36,791 nt of DNA from Candidatus Omnitrophota bacterium (GTDB lineage: Bacteria; Omnitrophota; Gorgyraeia; 1-14-0-20-64-10): contig JACQCH010000039.1 of NCBI GenBank assembly GCA_016201735.1, positions 1 through 36,791 of the forward strand. Reading direction: 5' to 3'. The translations under genes and the position numbers were made by a program. Below the pieces are notes generated by a model. It did not search any database. It worked only from the letters and a program-made list of their open reading frames with translations, and was not told where the DNA came from. Of this stretch, positions 1 to 6,273 are shown one piece after another; the stretch's first letter is position 1; every line of letters begins with the position of its first letter.

Positions 1-1
1 C

Positions 2-136
2 GAGTTCGTGCTTGGACAGGTTCTGCGGATCGTTGAAAGCAGCCAGAATAACCTCCCCTATGATCGGGGAGTGGCTTCACTCTACGATACGATGGCGGAA
101 ACGATCAAGCAAAATCTTCTCAGAACGCTAAACTGA
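2..136 (+). CDS. C-terminal end of an unidentified protein (partial)
   Basis: An open frame enters from the left edge and ends at TGA 134-136, giving 44 codons that end in KQNLLRTLN. The stretch is polar and looks helical, with no recognisable motif. A promoter for the next gene pair begins about 20 bases after the stop, so this is probably a separate transcription unit. No function can be assigned. Confidence 0.5.
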   Translation, partial: EFVLGQVLRIVESSQNNLPYDRGVASLYDTMAETIKQNLLRTLN

Positions 137-155
137 TACCTTCCTCTGAATGAGG

Positions 156-184
156 TTGACAGGGTATACATTATAGTGTATCCT
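156..184 (+). promoter_or_regulatory. Promoter of the toxin-antitoxin operon
   Basis: A perfect TTGACA (156-161) is followed after 17 bases by TATCCT (179-184). It sits just upstream of the antitoxin ribosome binding site and overlaps the palindrome at 163-183, as expected for an autoregulated toxin-antitoxin operon. Confidence 0.55.
163..183 (+). promoter_or_regulatory. Palindromic operator in the toxin-antitoxin promoter
   Basis: GG-T-ATACA-TTATAG-TGTAT-CC forms an inverted repeat with arms ATACA (166-170) and TGTAT (177-181). It fills the spacer and overlaps the -10 element, so bound antitoxin or complex would block RNA polymerase. The autoregulation is inferred from position and from known Phd/YefM behaviour. 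Confidence 0.55.
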
Positions 185-205
185 TTATGTCGGAGGGGCA
201 AAACG

Positions 206-478
206 ATGATCAATACGGTGAGTCTGAAAGAACTGCGTCCGGAATTGCCAAAGGTGATTGGCCGGATTGATAGCCGGCTGGATCGTTACGTCGTGACGAA
301 ACGAGGCAGGCCCATTGTAGTCATGTTGAGCATCGATGACTACGAATCCTTGATGGAAACCCTCGATATCTTGGCTGATCCGAACGCCATGGCTGGTCTA
401 AAGAAGGGTCACGAAGACCTTCGCAAGGGAAGGACCCATTCTTGGGCCGAGATCAAGCGTTCCCTTGCCAAGCTATAA
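206..478 (+). CDS. Type II antitoxin, Phd/YefM family
   Basis: The 90-residue protein starts at ATG 206, preceded by GGAGGGG at 192-198; an upstream ATG at 176 lies inside the promoter and is unlikely to be used. The N-terminal half has the Phd/YefM pattern: an opening VSLKELRPEL segment, then YVVTKRGRPIVVML and SIDDYESL, a fold that dimerises and binds operator DNA. The C-terminal tail, ending in WAEIKRSLAKL, would wrap around the toxin. The stop overlaps the start of the next gene by 14 bases, which indicates translational coupling. Function is assigned from family features and the neighbour; the toxin partner is the gene at 465. Confidence 0.85.
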   Translation: MINTVSLKELRPELPKVIGRIDSRLDRYVVTKRGRPIVVMLSIDDYESLMETLDILADPNAMAGLKKGHEDLRKGRTHSWAEIKRSLAKL

Positions 479-731
479 ATTAGAGTTTACCGGTCAGGCA
501 GAAAAAGCCCTGGCCCGGATTGCCCGAAGCGAACCGGCCATTTACCGGCGGGTATCCCAAGCCCTCGATGATTTGGGAAGAGATCCTTATCAAGGAAAGC
601 CTCTCAAAGGGGAGCTCCGCGGCCATTATTCCTATCGGGTAGGAAGCTACCGTATTGTCTACGTGATTCAGCGGGACCGTCTGCTTGTCATTGTCATCGA
701 TATCGGCCATCGCCGCGACATCTACCGGTAA
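465..731 (+). CDS. Type II toxin, RelE/ParE superfamily
   Basis: This 88-residue protein begins at TTG 465 inside the antitoxin gene. Key family features are the N-terminal LEFTGQAEKALARI helix region, the central strand pair RVGSYRIVYVI, and the C-terminal HRRDIYR, typical of RelE-like ribosome-dependent mRNA interferases. Whether it cleaves mRNA (RelE) or acts on gyrase (ParE) cannot be decided; the short RxGxYRIxY core and basic C-terminus favour RelE. The gene ends 12 bases from the convergent aldolase gene. Confidence 0.85.
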   Translation: MPSYKLEFTGQAEKALARIARSEPAIYRRVSQALDDLGRDPYQGKPLKGELRGHYSYRVGSYRIVYVIQRDRLLVIVIDIGHRRDIYR

Positions 732-743
732 GTTTTGTATGGT

Positions 744-1808
744 TTACGCGATCGTGACTTCCTTGCAGAGGTAGACGTCCTGGATGGCGTTTAATAATTT
801 CACGCCATCCTTCATCGGACGCTGAAAGGCCTTCCTTCCGCTGATCAATCCCATCCCACCGGAGCGCTTGTTGATGACCGCGGTCCGGACCGCCTCGGCG
901 AAGTCGTTCTTCCCCGATGCCCCGCCGGAGTTGATCAGGCCGATCCTGCCGGCGTAACAGTTTAAGACCTGGTACCGGCACAGATCGATCGGGTGGTCGC
1001 TGGATAAATCGGTGTAGACCCGCTTGTCGGTCTTTCCATAGCTGGATTCGACATTAAGGGCGGTGTAGCCCCCGTTATTTTCCGGGAGTTTCTGCTTGAT
1101 GATGTCCGCCTCGATCGTGACCCCTAAGTGGTTGGCCTGGCCGGTCAAGTCGGCGGCGAGGTGGTAATCCTTATCCTTCTTGAAGGCGCTGCTTCTTAGG
1201 TAGCACCAGAGGATCGTCGCCAGCCCCAATTGGTGCGCCTGGTAGAAGGCGTGGCTGATCTCCTGGATCTGCCGGCCGCTCTCCGGCGACCCGAAATAGA
1301 TCGTCGCTCCCAACGCCACAGCCCCCATCTCCTTCGCTTGATTTGCGTTGGCGAACAGGATCTGGTCGAACTTATTCGGGTAGGTCAACAGCTCGTTGTG
1401 GTTGATCTTCAGGATGAACGGGATCTTGCCGGCGTACTTGCGGGAAACGGCCCCCAGGACGCCCAGCGTCGAGGCGACGGCGTTGCAGCCCCCCTCAACG
1501 GCCAGCTTGACGATCTTCTCCGGGTCGAAATATTCCGGGTTCGGCGCGAAGGAAGCGCCGGCGGAGTGCTCGATTCCCTGGTCAACCGGGAGGATAGACA
1601 GATACCCGGTGCCGGCGAGCCGCCCGTGATCCAGCAGGGTCTGGAGGTTTTTCAGGACCGGGCGGGGCCGATCGCTTGGGGTGAAAATCCGTTCCACCCA
1701 GTCCGGGCCGGGCAGGTGAAGCTGTTCTTTCTTGATCTTCGGGTTCGAGAAGCCGAGCAGGTTGTCGGCATCGTTCCCCAGCGCCCCGGTGATCTGATTA
1801 AGTGCCAT
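744..1808 (-). CDS. fbaB: Class I fructose-bisphosphate aldolase, FbaB/DhnA family
   Basis: The 354-residue protein cleaves fructose 1,6-bisphosphate to dihydroxyacetone phosphate and glyceraldehyde 3-phosphate through a Schiff base, in glycolysis and gluconeogenesis. The chosen ATG at 1808 has AGGAGG at 1818-1823, nine bases away; upstream in-frame ATGs lack such a site. Visible family motifs are [12 protein letters not shown] near residue 70, [21 protein letters not shown] and [14 protein letters not shown], where the lysine of ADIIK corresponds to the Schiff-base lysine of the DhnA-type family. The C-terminal [14 protein letters not shown] and [14 protein letters not shown] are the phosphate-binding loops. 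It is monocistronic, convergent with the toxin gene and divergent from the cold-shock gene. A 2-amino-3,7-dideoxy-heptulosonate synthase paralogue is less likely given the length and motifs. Confidence 0.9.
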   Translation of the reverse strand: MALNQITGALGNDADNLLGFSNPKIKKEQLHLPGPDWVERIFTPSDRPRPVLKNLQTLLDHGRLAGTGYLSILPVDQGIEHSAGASFAPNPEYFDPEKIVKLAVEGGCNAVASTLGVLGAVSRKYAGKIPFILKINHNELLTYPNKFDQILFANANQAKEMGAVALGATIYFGSPESGRQIQEISHAFYQAHQLGLATILWCYLRSSAFKKDKDYHLAADLTGQANHLGVTIEADIIKQKLPENNGGYTALNVESSYGKTDKRVYTDLSSDHPIDLCRYQVLNCYAGRIGLINSGGASGKNDFAEAVRTAVINKRSGGMGLISGRKAFQRPMKDGVKLLNAIQDVYLCKEVTIA

Positions 1809-1847
1809 AGGGGTGTTCCTCCTAAAATGACGGCAAAACTCCATTAT

Positions 1848-1876
1848 AGTATAGCCGTGGGGGCGGTGGATTTCCA
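1848..1876 (-). promoter_or_regulatory. Possible promoter for the aldolase gene
   Basis: On the minus strand TGGAAA (1876-1871) lies 17 bases from TATACT (1853-1848), with an overlapping TATAAT at 1848-1843. The -35 is weak, so the exact hexamers are uncertain. Transcription would start about 35 bases before the aldolase ATG. Confidence 0.35.
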
Positions 1877-1901
1877 CCCGAATTCACGCCGGCGATTGTC
1901 C

Positions 1902-1930
1902 TTGACATTTCGGCGGGGTTCGTCTAGGAT
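1902..1930 (+). promoter_or_regulatory. Strong promoter upstream of the cold-shock gene
   Basis: TTGACA (1902-1907) and TAGGAT (1925-1930) are separated by exactly 17 bases. Transcription should begin near 1937, leaving about 144 bases before the csp ATG at 2081, much longer than the other leaders in the window. Confidence 0.7.
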
Positions 1931-1936
1931 AGATCC

Positions 1937-2026
1937 GTTGTGAGTAAGTGTGAAACTGGCTGGTGAGAGTGATAGACAAGGTTCATACACGACTGCGCAG
2001 TTCTTACTCAAGCGGCAGTCGTTTTT
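1937..2026 (+). ncRNA. Structured cold-shock leader or short independent RNA
   Basis: About 90 bases run from the predicted start near 1937 to a T-rich tract. A terminator-like hairpin is formed by ACGACTGC (1989-1996) and GCAGTCGT (2015-2022) followed by TTTT-G-TTT. TGAGTAAG at 1941-1948 is an exact reverse complement of CTTACTCA at 2003-2010, which lies in the loop of that hairpin. The two pairings could form a pseudoknot or compete, as in an attenuator. Either the RNA is a separate small transcript ending near 2026, or it is a regulated leader of csp. No known family was recognised. Confidence 0.5.
1989..2026 (+). terminator. Intrinsic-terminator-like hairpin in the csp leader
   Basis: An 8-bp perfect stem with an 18-base loop is followed by T2022-T2026 and then GTTT. 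It precedes the csp start by 55 bases, so full-length csp mRNA needs read-through. The loop carries CTTACTCA, complementary to the transcript's 5' end. Confidence 0.5.
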
Positions 2027-2080
2027 GTTTATACGGTCTCTTCCTAGCTCGTTGAAGAAAGGAAGGTTATCCAAGTTTAT

Positions 2081-2296
2081 ATGGCAAAAGGTACTGTGAA
2101 GTGGTTCAGTGACCAGAAGGGGTACGGCTTCATCACCCCGGAGAACGGGAAGGACGTGTTCGTCCATTTCTCGGCGATCCAGGGCGAGGGTTTTAAGACC
2201 CTCCGCGAGGGTGAGGCGGTGGAATTTGAAATTACCACCGGCCCCAAGGGCGAGCAGGCTTCCAACGTGAAGCGGCTTTCCCCGGTCAGCGCGTAA
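2081..2296 (+). CDS. Cold-shock protein, CspA family
   Basis: This 71-residue single cold-shock domain binds single-stranded RNA/DNA and acts as an RNA chaperone. RNP1 is KGYGFIT (residues 15-21) and RNP2 is VFVHFSAI (26-33); the protein begins [14 protein letters not shown] and has the usual family length. A purine-rich GGAAGG lies at 2061-2066, 14 bases from the ATG, farther than usual, which fits a gene whose translation depends on leader structure. It has its own promoter (1902-1930) and a strong terminator (2327-2359), so it is monocistronic. Confidence 0.97.
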   Translation: MAKGTVKWFSDQKGYGFITPENGKDVFVHFSAIQGEGFKTLREGEAVEFEITTGPKGEQASNVKRLSPVSA

Positions 2297-2326
2297 GAGT
2301 TTTCGCTCTTCGCGTATGAGTCATTG

Positions 2327-2359
2327 CAGGCCTGGGAGCGATCCCAGGCCTGTTTTTTT
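2327..2359 (+). terminator. Rho-independent terminator after csp
   Basis: CAGGCCTGGGA (2327-2337) pairs perfectly with TCCCAGGCCTG (2342-2352) around a GCGA tetraloop, followed by seven T. It lies 30 bases after the csp stop and just before the next gene's start. Confidence 0.95.
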
Positions 2360-2374
2360 ATTGATGGGGGTGGA

Positions 2375-2791
2375 ATGAATCCGTTCGGTGTGAGCGAGGC
2401 GAAGGCGCAGGCGCTCCGAAAGCGGTTGAATCGGGTAGGGATCCGGGAGGAGGATTTAGAGGAGAGCTTCATCCGGTCCGGCGGACCCGGCGGCCAGAAC
2501 GTGAACAAAGTCGCCACCTGCGTCTGCTTGCGGCACCGGGCCTCCGGGTTGGAGGTGAAGGTCCAGCGGGAGCGGTCGCAGGCGATGAACCGGTTTCTTG
2601 CCCGGCGCCTCTTGGCCGAGAAGCTGGAGACTCAGATCCTGGGCCGGCTCAGCGCCGAACGGCAGAGGATCGCCAAGATCCGCCGGCAGAAGCGCCGCCG
2701 CTCCCGCCGCGCGAAGGAGAAATTGTTGGCGGCCAAGCGGCTCCATTCGCGCAAGAAGCAACTTCGAGCGAAACCCGGAATCGATGAGTGA
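2375..2791 (+). CDS. GGQ-domain release-factor-like protein (ribosome rescue)
   Basis: The 138-residue protein contains the catalytic motif of class I release factors in the stretch [11 protein letters not shown] (about residues 35-45), which promotes peptidyl-tRNA hydrolysis in the ribosomal A site. It lacks the codon-recognition domains of RF1/RF2. The C-terminal 45 residues are extremely basic ([14 protein letters not shown] and beyond), like the ArfB/YaeJ tail that occupies the empty mRNA channel, so rescue of stalled ribosomes is the likely role. ATG 2375 is preferred because the upstream in-frame ATG at 2324 lies within the csp terminator. It might instead be related to the mtRF-R/C12orf65 group. 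The next gene starts 3 bases downstream. Confidence 0.85.
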   Translation: MNPFGVSEAKAQALRKRLNRVGIREEDLEESFIRSGGPGGQNVNKVATCVCLRHRASGLEVKVQRERSQAMNRFLARRLLAEKLETQILGRLSAERQRIAKIRRQKRRRSRRAKEKLLAAKRLHSRKKQLRAKPGIDE

Positions 2792-2794
2792 AGG

Positions 2795-3481
2795 ATGAAG
2801 CCGCTTTTCGCCGCCTGTTTTTCCGTTGCTGCTCTGTTTTGTTGCTGCGAGGTACAACGTCTTGCGTGCGCAGCTCCGCTGGACCGGGGAAAGCATGTCT
2901 GGAGCTGGAATTTTGATGAGGAGGAAACCGGTAAGCCCCCTTCTCATTTTTCGTTTGGCCGGACAGGAGCGGGTCGTTCTGGGCGCTGGATGATTCAGGC
3001 CGACAAGGAAGCCCCGAGCGGACCGAATGTTTTGGCCCAGTTAGATGAGGATCCCACGGACTATCGATTTGCAATTGCCGTCGCGGAGGAGCCGGAGCTT
3101 CGGGACTTTCGCCTCCATGTCCGCTGCAAGGCGGTCGCGGGGAGGGTGGATCAGGCGGCGGGCCTTGTGTTTCGGTACCAGGATGAGAATAATTATTACG
3201 TGACCCGAGCCAATGCGTTAGAGAATAATATCCGGCTCTACAAGGTGGTCGGCGGACGGCGACAACAGTTTGCCGGATGGGATGGGCCGGTAACCGCCAA
3301 TGCTTGGCATGAATATCGAGTCAATGCCCAGGGCGATCATTTTGAGATTTACTGGGATGGCCAAAAGGTGATGGACGCTAGAGACAGGACATTCTCCTCG
3401 GCAGGGAAGGTCGGTTTCTGGACCAAGGCTGATTCCGTGATTTGGTTTGATGATTTAACCGTCCAGTCGATTGGAGACTAA
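2795..3481 (+). CDS. Secreted concanavalin-A-like (3-keto-disaccharide hydrolase/DUF1080-type) domain protein
   Basis: The 228-residue protein opens with a signal peptide: MKPLF, then hydrophobic AACFSVAALFCCC, with a probable cleavage near ACAA. Because of the cysteines a lipoprotein is possible, but no clean lipobox is visible. The body is a beta-rich jelly-roll: WSWNFDEEETGKPP at the start, GLVFRYQDENNYYVTRANA in the middle (about residues 125-143), then WHEYRVNAQGDHFEIYWDG and the terminal VWFDDL-like IWFDDLTV strand. This order matches laminin-G/DUF1080-like domains that bind or act on carbohydrate. No catalytic residues can be asserted. It probably acts in the periplasm or at the surface. 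It follows the release-factor-like gene by 3 bases and overlaps the alternative TTG of the transporter gene. Confidence 0.65.
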   Translation: MKPLFAACFSVAALFCCCEVQRLACAAPLDRGKHVWSWNFDEEETGKPPSHFSFGRTGAGRSGRWMIQADKEAPSGPNVLAQLDEDPTDYRFAIAVAEEPELRDFRLHVRCKAVAGRVDQAAGLVFRYQDENNYYVTRANALENNIRLYKVVGGRRQQFAGWDGPVTANAWHEYRVNAQGDHFEIYWDGQKVMDARDRTFSSAGKVGFWTKADSVIWFDDLTVQSIGD

Positions 3482-3482
3482 A

Positions 3483-4655
3483 GTGACGCACGCATCGCCT
3501 TCTCAGTCAGGGTCCTCCACAGTTCCCTGCACACGGTGCCAATTCTTCAGCTACTTTCTGTACTTAGGGACGTTTGGGTTTGGCGGCCCCATTGCGCTGG
3601 CGGGCTACATGCAGCGGGATCTGGTTGAGAAACACCGCTGGATTTCGAAAGAAGACTACGTGGACGGTTTGGCGCTGGCTCAGTTGGCGCCCGGCCCCTT
3701 GGCGGCGCAGTTGGCAATGTACCTGGGTTATGTGAGGGCTGGAGTGTTCGGCGCCACGGCGGTGTCGCTGGTCTTTATCCTCCCTTCTTTCCTTATGGTC
3801 CTTGGGATTTCCTGGCTCTATACGAGGTTTGGTGGATTGCCGTGGATGCAGGCTCTGTTCTATGGAATCGGAGCCGCCGTTATCGGCATTATTGTGCGTG
3901 CGGCCTACAAGCTGACGAAGCTGACTCTGGGGAAAGACATCCTGCTCTGGGTCATCTTCGTCGTCTTGGGCTGCGCGACGGCGGTTACGCAAACGGAAAT
4001 CATCGGGCTCTTTTTAGGGGCCGGAGTCGTCACCCTGTTGGCGAAGACTTTTCCTTGGAGGGGGGCAACCGGTGCTAAGGCGCTTGCCTTCGTCCCCTGG
4101 ATGGGTTCCGCTGCAGCCGGAGAGATGGCGCCGGCTACGGCGGCACGCATTCTCGGTTTCTTCGCAAAGGCGGGGGCGATGGTTTTCGGGAGCGGGCTTG
4201 CGATTGTTCCTTTTCTTTACGGCGGTGTGGTCAGGGAATACCACTGGCTTACCGAGCGGCAGTTTATGGATGCCGTGGCGGTAGCCATGATTACCCCGGG
4301 TCCGGTTGTTATCACCGTGGCGTTTATCGGTTATCTTGTCAGAGGATTCTGGGGGGCAACGTTGGCGGCCATCGGTGTTTTCCTACCGGTCTACCTGTTC
4401 GTGGTCATTCCCAGCCCCTGGTTTAAAAAGCACGGCAAGAATCCGCAGCTGAATGCCTTTGTCAAAGGGGTAACAGCAGCCGCCACGGGAGCGATCGCGG
4501 GGGCCTGTGTGATCCTGGCTCAGCGTGCGATTTCAGACATTCCGACAGCCCTCATTGCCTTGGTAACGTTGGCTGTTCTCATCAAATGGAAGATCTCTGA
4601 ACCGTGGCTGATTGCCTCAGCTGCGCTGGCTGGGGTTTGCTTGTTCCGTGGATAA
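3483..4655 (+). CDS. chrA: Chromate transporter family (CHR/ChrA) membrane protein
   Basis: The 390-residue protein has two homologous CHR halves. The first carries GTFGFGGPIALAGYM and LAQLAPGPLAAQLAMYLGY; the second carries AMVFGSGLAIVPFLYGGVV and AMITPGPVVITVAFIGYLV. Both halves have the family GFGGP/PGP-type signatures and several hydrophobic spans, so it is a bidomain long-chain CHR protein in the inner membrane. Some family members export chromate by proton exchange, but many are uncharacterised. GTG 3483 is chosen because GGAG at 3473-3476 is correctly spaced; an in-frame TTG at 3471 overlaps the previous stop. Its length fits two-domain members. Confidence 0.9.
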   Translation: MTHASPSQSGSSTVPCTRCQFFSYFLYLGTFGFGGPIALAGYMQRDLVEKHRWISKEDYVDGLALAQLAPGPLAAQLAMYLGYVRAGVFGATAVSLVFILPSFLMVLGISWLYTRFGGLPWMQALFYGIGAAVIGIIVRAAYKLTKLTLGKDILLWVIFVVLGCATAVTQTEIIGLFLGAGVVTLLAKTFPWRGATGAKALAFVPWMGSAAAGEMAPATAARILGFFAKAGAMVFGSGLAIVPFLYGGVVREYHWLTERQFMDAVAVAMITPGPVVITVAFIGYLVRGFWGATLAAIGVFLPVYLFVVIPSPWFKKHGKNPQLNAFVKGVTAAATGAIAGACVILAQRAISDIPTALIALVTLAVLIKWKISEPWLIASAALAGVCLFRG

Positions 4656-4696
4656 GCAGAATCTGGGAGTGGTGGTTCTAACGGAGAAAGGGAACG

Positions 4697-5848
4697 ATGG
4701 GATTTAGCTGCGGGATCGTCGGACTGCCGAATGTCGGCAAATCGACCCTTTTTAACGCGCTGACCCGGTCCGCCGTGCCGGCCTCCAATTATCCTTTCTG
4801 CACGATCGACCCGAACGTCGGGGTGGTGCCGGTGCCGGACCCTCGCCTCAAGAAATTGACGGAGCTGGTTCCCACCGAGAAGGTGGTCCCGACGGTGACG
4901 GAGTTTGTAGACATCGCCGGGCTGGTCAAAGGGGCGAGCCAGGGAGAGGGACTGGGGAACCAGTTCCTGGGGCACATCGCCGAGGTGGAGGCGATCGCCC
5001 ATGTGGTTCGCTGTTTCGAGGATCCCCAGGTGATCCATGTCAGCGGTTCCGTTGATCCGAAGCGAGACATCGAGATCATCGAAACGGAGCTGGCGATCCG
5101 GGACTTGAGTGTGGTCACGGCCAACCTCCAGCGTTTGGAAAAACTCGCCAAGTCCGGAGACAAAAAGGCCGTTGCCGCGGTCGAGATCTTTCAGCGGGTC
5201 GCCAAGCCGCTCGATGGTGGGATCCCAGCGAGAACCGTGACCCGGACGCTGCCTCCCGCAGATTGGGAGATGGTGAAGCCGTTGAATCTCCTGACCGCCA
5301 AGCCGGTCCTTTACGTTGCCAACATCGACGAGAAGGCCGCCGCCGCGCCCGATTCCTCTCCGACGGTACAGCAGGTCCGGGAGATTGCCGCGGAGGAAGG
5401 AGCGGTTGTCGTTGCGATCTGCGGGGCGATCGAGGCCCAGATCGCGGCCCTGGAATCAGAGGAGGAGCGCTCCGAGTATATGGAAGCGATCGGCCTCTCC
5501 GAGCCGGGGTTAAACCGGTTGATCCGGGCCGGCTACGAGATCCTGAACCTAGTCACCTTTTTCACCGTCGGGCCGAAGGAGAATCGGGCCTGGACCGTCC
5601 GTCGGGGCTCCACCGCGCAGGAGGCCGCTGGCAAGATTCACACCGACATGGCCCGGGGGTTCATCCGGGCCGAGGTGATCGGCTACAACGACTTCGTCGC
5701 CGCCAGATCGGTGGCTGGCGCTAGCGGAAGCGCCACCACGCGCCTCAGCGCAGAAGCGGCGGCCAAGGAACAGGGGAAGCTGCGCCTGGAAGGGAAGGAG
5801 TACATCGTCCAGGATGGGGATCTGATGCACTTCCGCTTCAGCGTTTAG
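4697..5848 (+). CDS. ychF: Redox-regulated ATPase YchF (Ola1/Obg-like)
   Basis: This 383-residue P-loop NTPase binds ATP and associates with ribosomes. The G1 motif GLPNVGKST is at residues 9-17, the G3-region DIAGLVKGASQGEGLGNQFL follows, and the altered G4 motif reads NIDE rather than NKxD, the hallmark of ATP specificity in this family. A coiled-coil segment (about 120-200) and the C-terminal TGS domain, ending GKEYIVQDGDLMHFRFSV, complete the protein. It is about 20 residues longer than usual: an extra segment at about 339-352 (VAGASGSATTRLSA) sits in the otherwise conserved DFVAA-to-EAAAK region and coincides with a DNA palindrome at 5711-5739. AAAGGGA precedes ATG 4697. Confidence 0.97.
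   Translation: MGFSCGIVGLPNVGKSTLFNALTRSAVPASNYPFCTIDPNVGVVPVPDPRLKKLTELVPTEKVVPTVTEFVDIAGLVKGASQGEGLGNQFLGHIAEVEAIAHVVRCFEDPQVIHVSGSVDPKRDIEIIETELAIRDLSVVTANLQRLEKLAKSGDKKAVAAVEIFQRVAKPLDGGIPARTVTRTLPPADWEMVKPLNLLTAKPVLYVANIDEKAAAAPDSSPTVQQVREIAAEEGAVVVAICGAIEAQIAALESEEERSEYMEAIGLSEPGLNRLIRAGYEILNLVTFFTVGPKENRAWTVRRGSTAQEAAGKIHTDMARGFIRAEVIGYNDFVAARSVAGASGSATTRLSAEAAAKEQGKLRLEGKEYIVQDGDLMHFRFSV
5711..5739 (+). repeat. Palindrome inserted in frame within ychF
   Basis: GTGG (5711-5714) pairs with CCAC (5736-5739) and GGCGCT (5717-5722) with AGCGCC (5729-5734), with a 6-base loop and a small internal bulge. It encodes extra residues in an otherwise conserved part of YchF, as if a small palindromic repeat had been inserted in frame. 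Confidence 0.55.
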
Positions 5849-5850
5849 TT

Positions 5851-6250
5851 GGCTGAAGGCCCCGGATCGGCGCGAGGCGTCCGGGGTCCTGTCGAGTGAG
5901 TGTCTCCCGGCATCGGGCCCTGTGTCATGGGTTTCCGATGATTTCCCGCCCTTCTGATTCACGCCCATTCCTGCTTGCTCAGTCCGGGCTTTGGGAGGAT
6001 GTGGTTTCTCTTGGACATCAGTTTATAAGGTTGGCCCTGCTGGGGGGAGCCACTGCACCCGCCACCCCTGGGTTCGCCATGTGCAAAGGCCCCGGCTCAG
6101 CGGATGAGTTCGAAGACCCTCGGAGGCCCGAGCGGGCATGGTGTCCCCTGGGAGCTGGAATTCCGGGGACGAGCGAGGGCCGGAGTAGGAGCGAGGCAGC
6201 CACGCTGGGGCTGCCGAGCGTGTCTGAGAACTCGCCGCTGAGCCGGGGCC
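5851..6250 (+). ncRNA. Structured RNA element, copy 1 (HEARO/omega-RNA-like?)
   Basis: This fills the 425-base gap between ychF and the aspartase gene. The core (6088-6250) is closed by a 16-bp perfect stem, 6088-6103 with 6235-6250. Inside are a GTCCCC/GGGGAC hairpin (6143-6148/6165-6170) and a GGCAGCC/GGCTGCC hairpin (6195-6201/6209-6215), plus CCGAGCGGGCA (6128-6138) and GAGCGAGGG. The upstream 240 bases resemble the region beside copy 2, with shared CCGGGGTCCTG, TCCCGGCATCGGGCC and GGCCCTGCTG. GTGA follows the element at 6255-6258. No ORF here looks real. The identity with HEARO/omega RNA is a recollection-based guess; the repeat family and its base pairing are seen directly. Confidence 0.7.
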
Positions 6251-6273
6251 ATTCGTGATAAAATAACGCTTCT

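Noticed and set aside
1230-1943. A 237-codon plus-strand frame opposite the aldolase gene
   Set aside because: It is antisense to a clear class I aldolase and has no recognisable motif.
6081-6257. Copy 1 as a MITE with target-site duplication
   Set aside because: The 16-bp terminal inverted repeats suggested it, but no duplication is visible in the flanks, and compensatory changes between copies fit an RNA stem better.
5896-6258. A 120-codon frame between ychF and the aspartase gene
   Set aside because: It coincides with RNA element copy 1, and the equivalent frame is not kept in copies 2 and 3.
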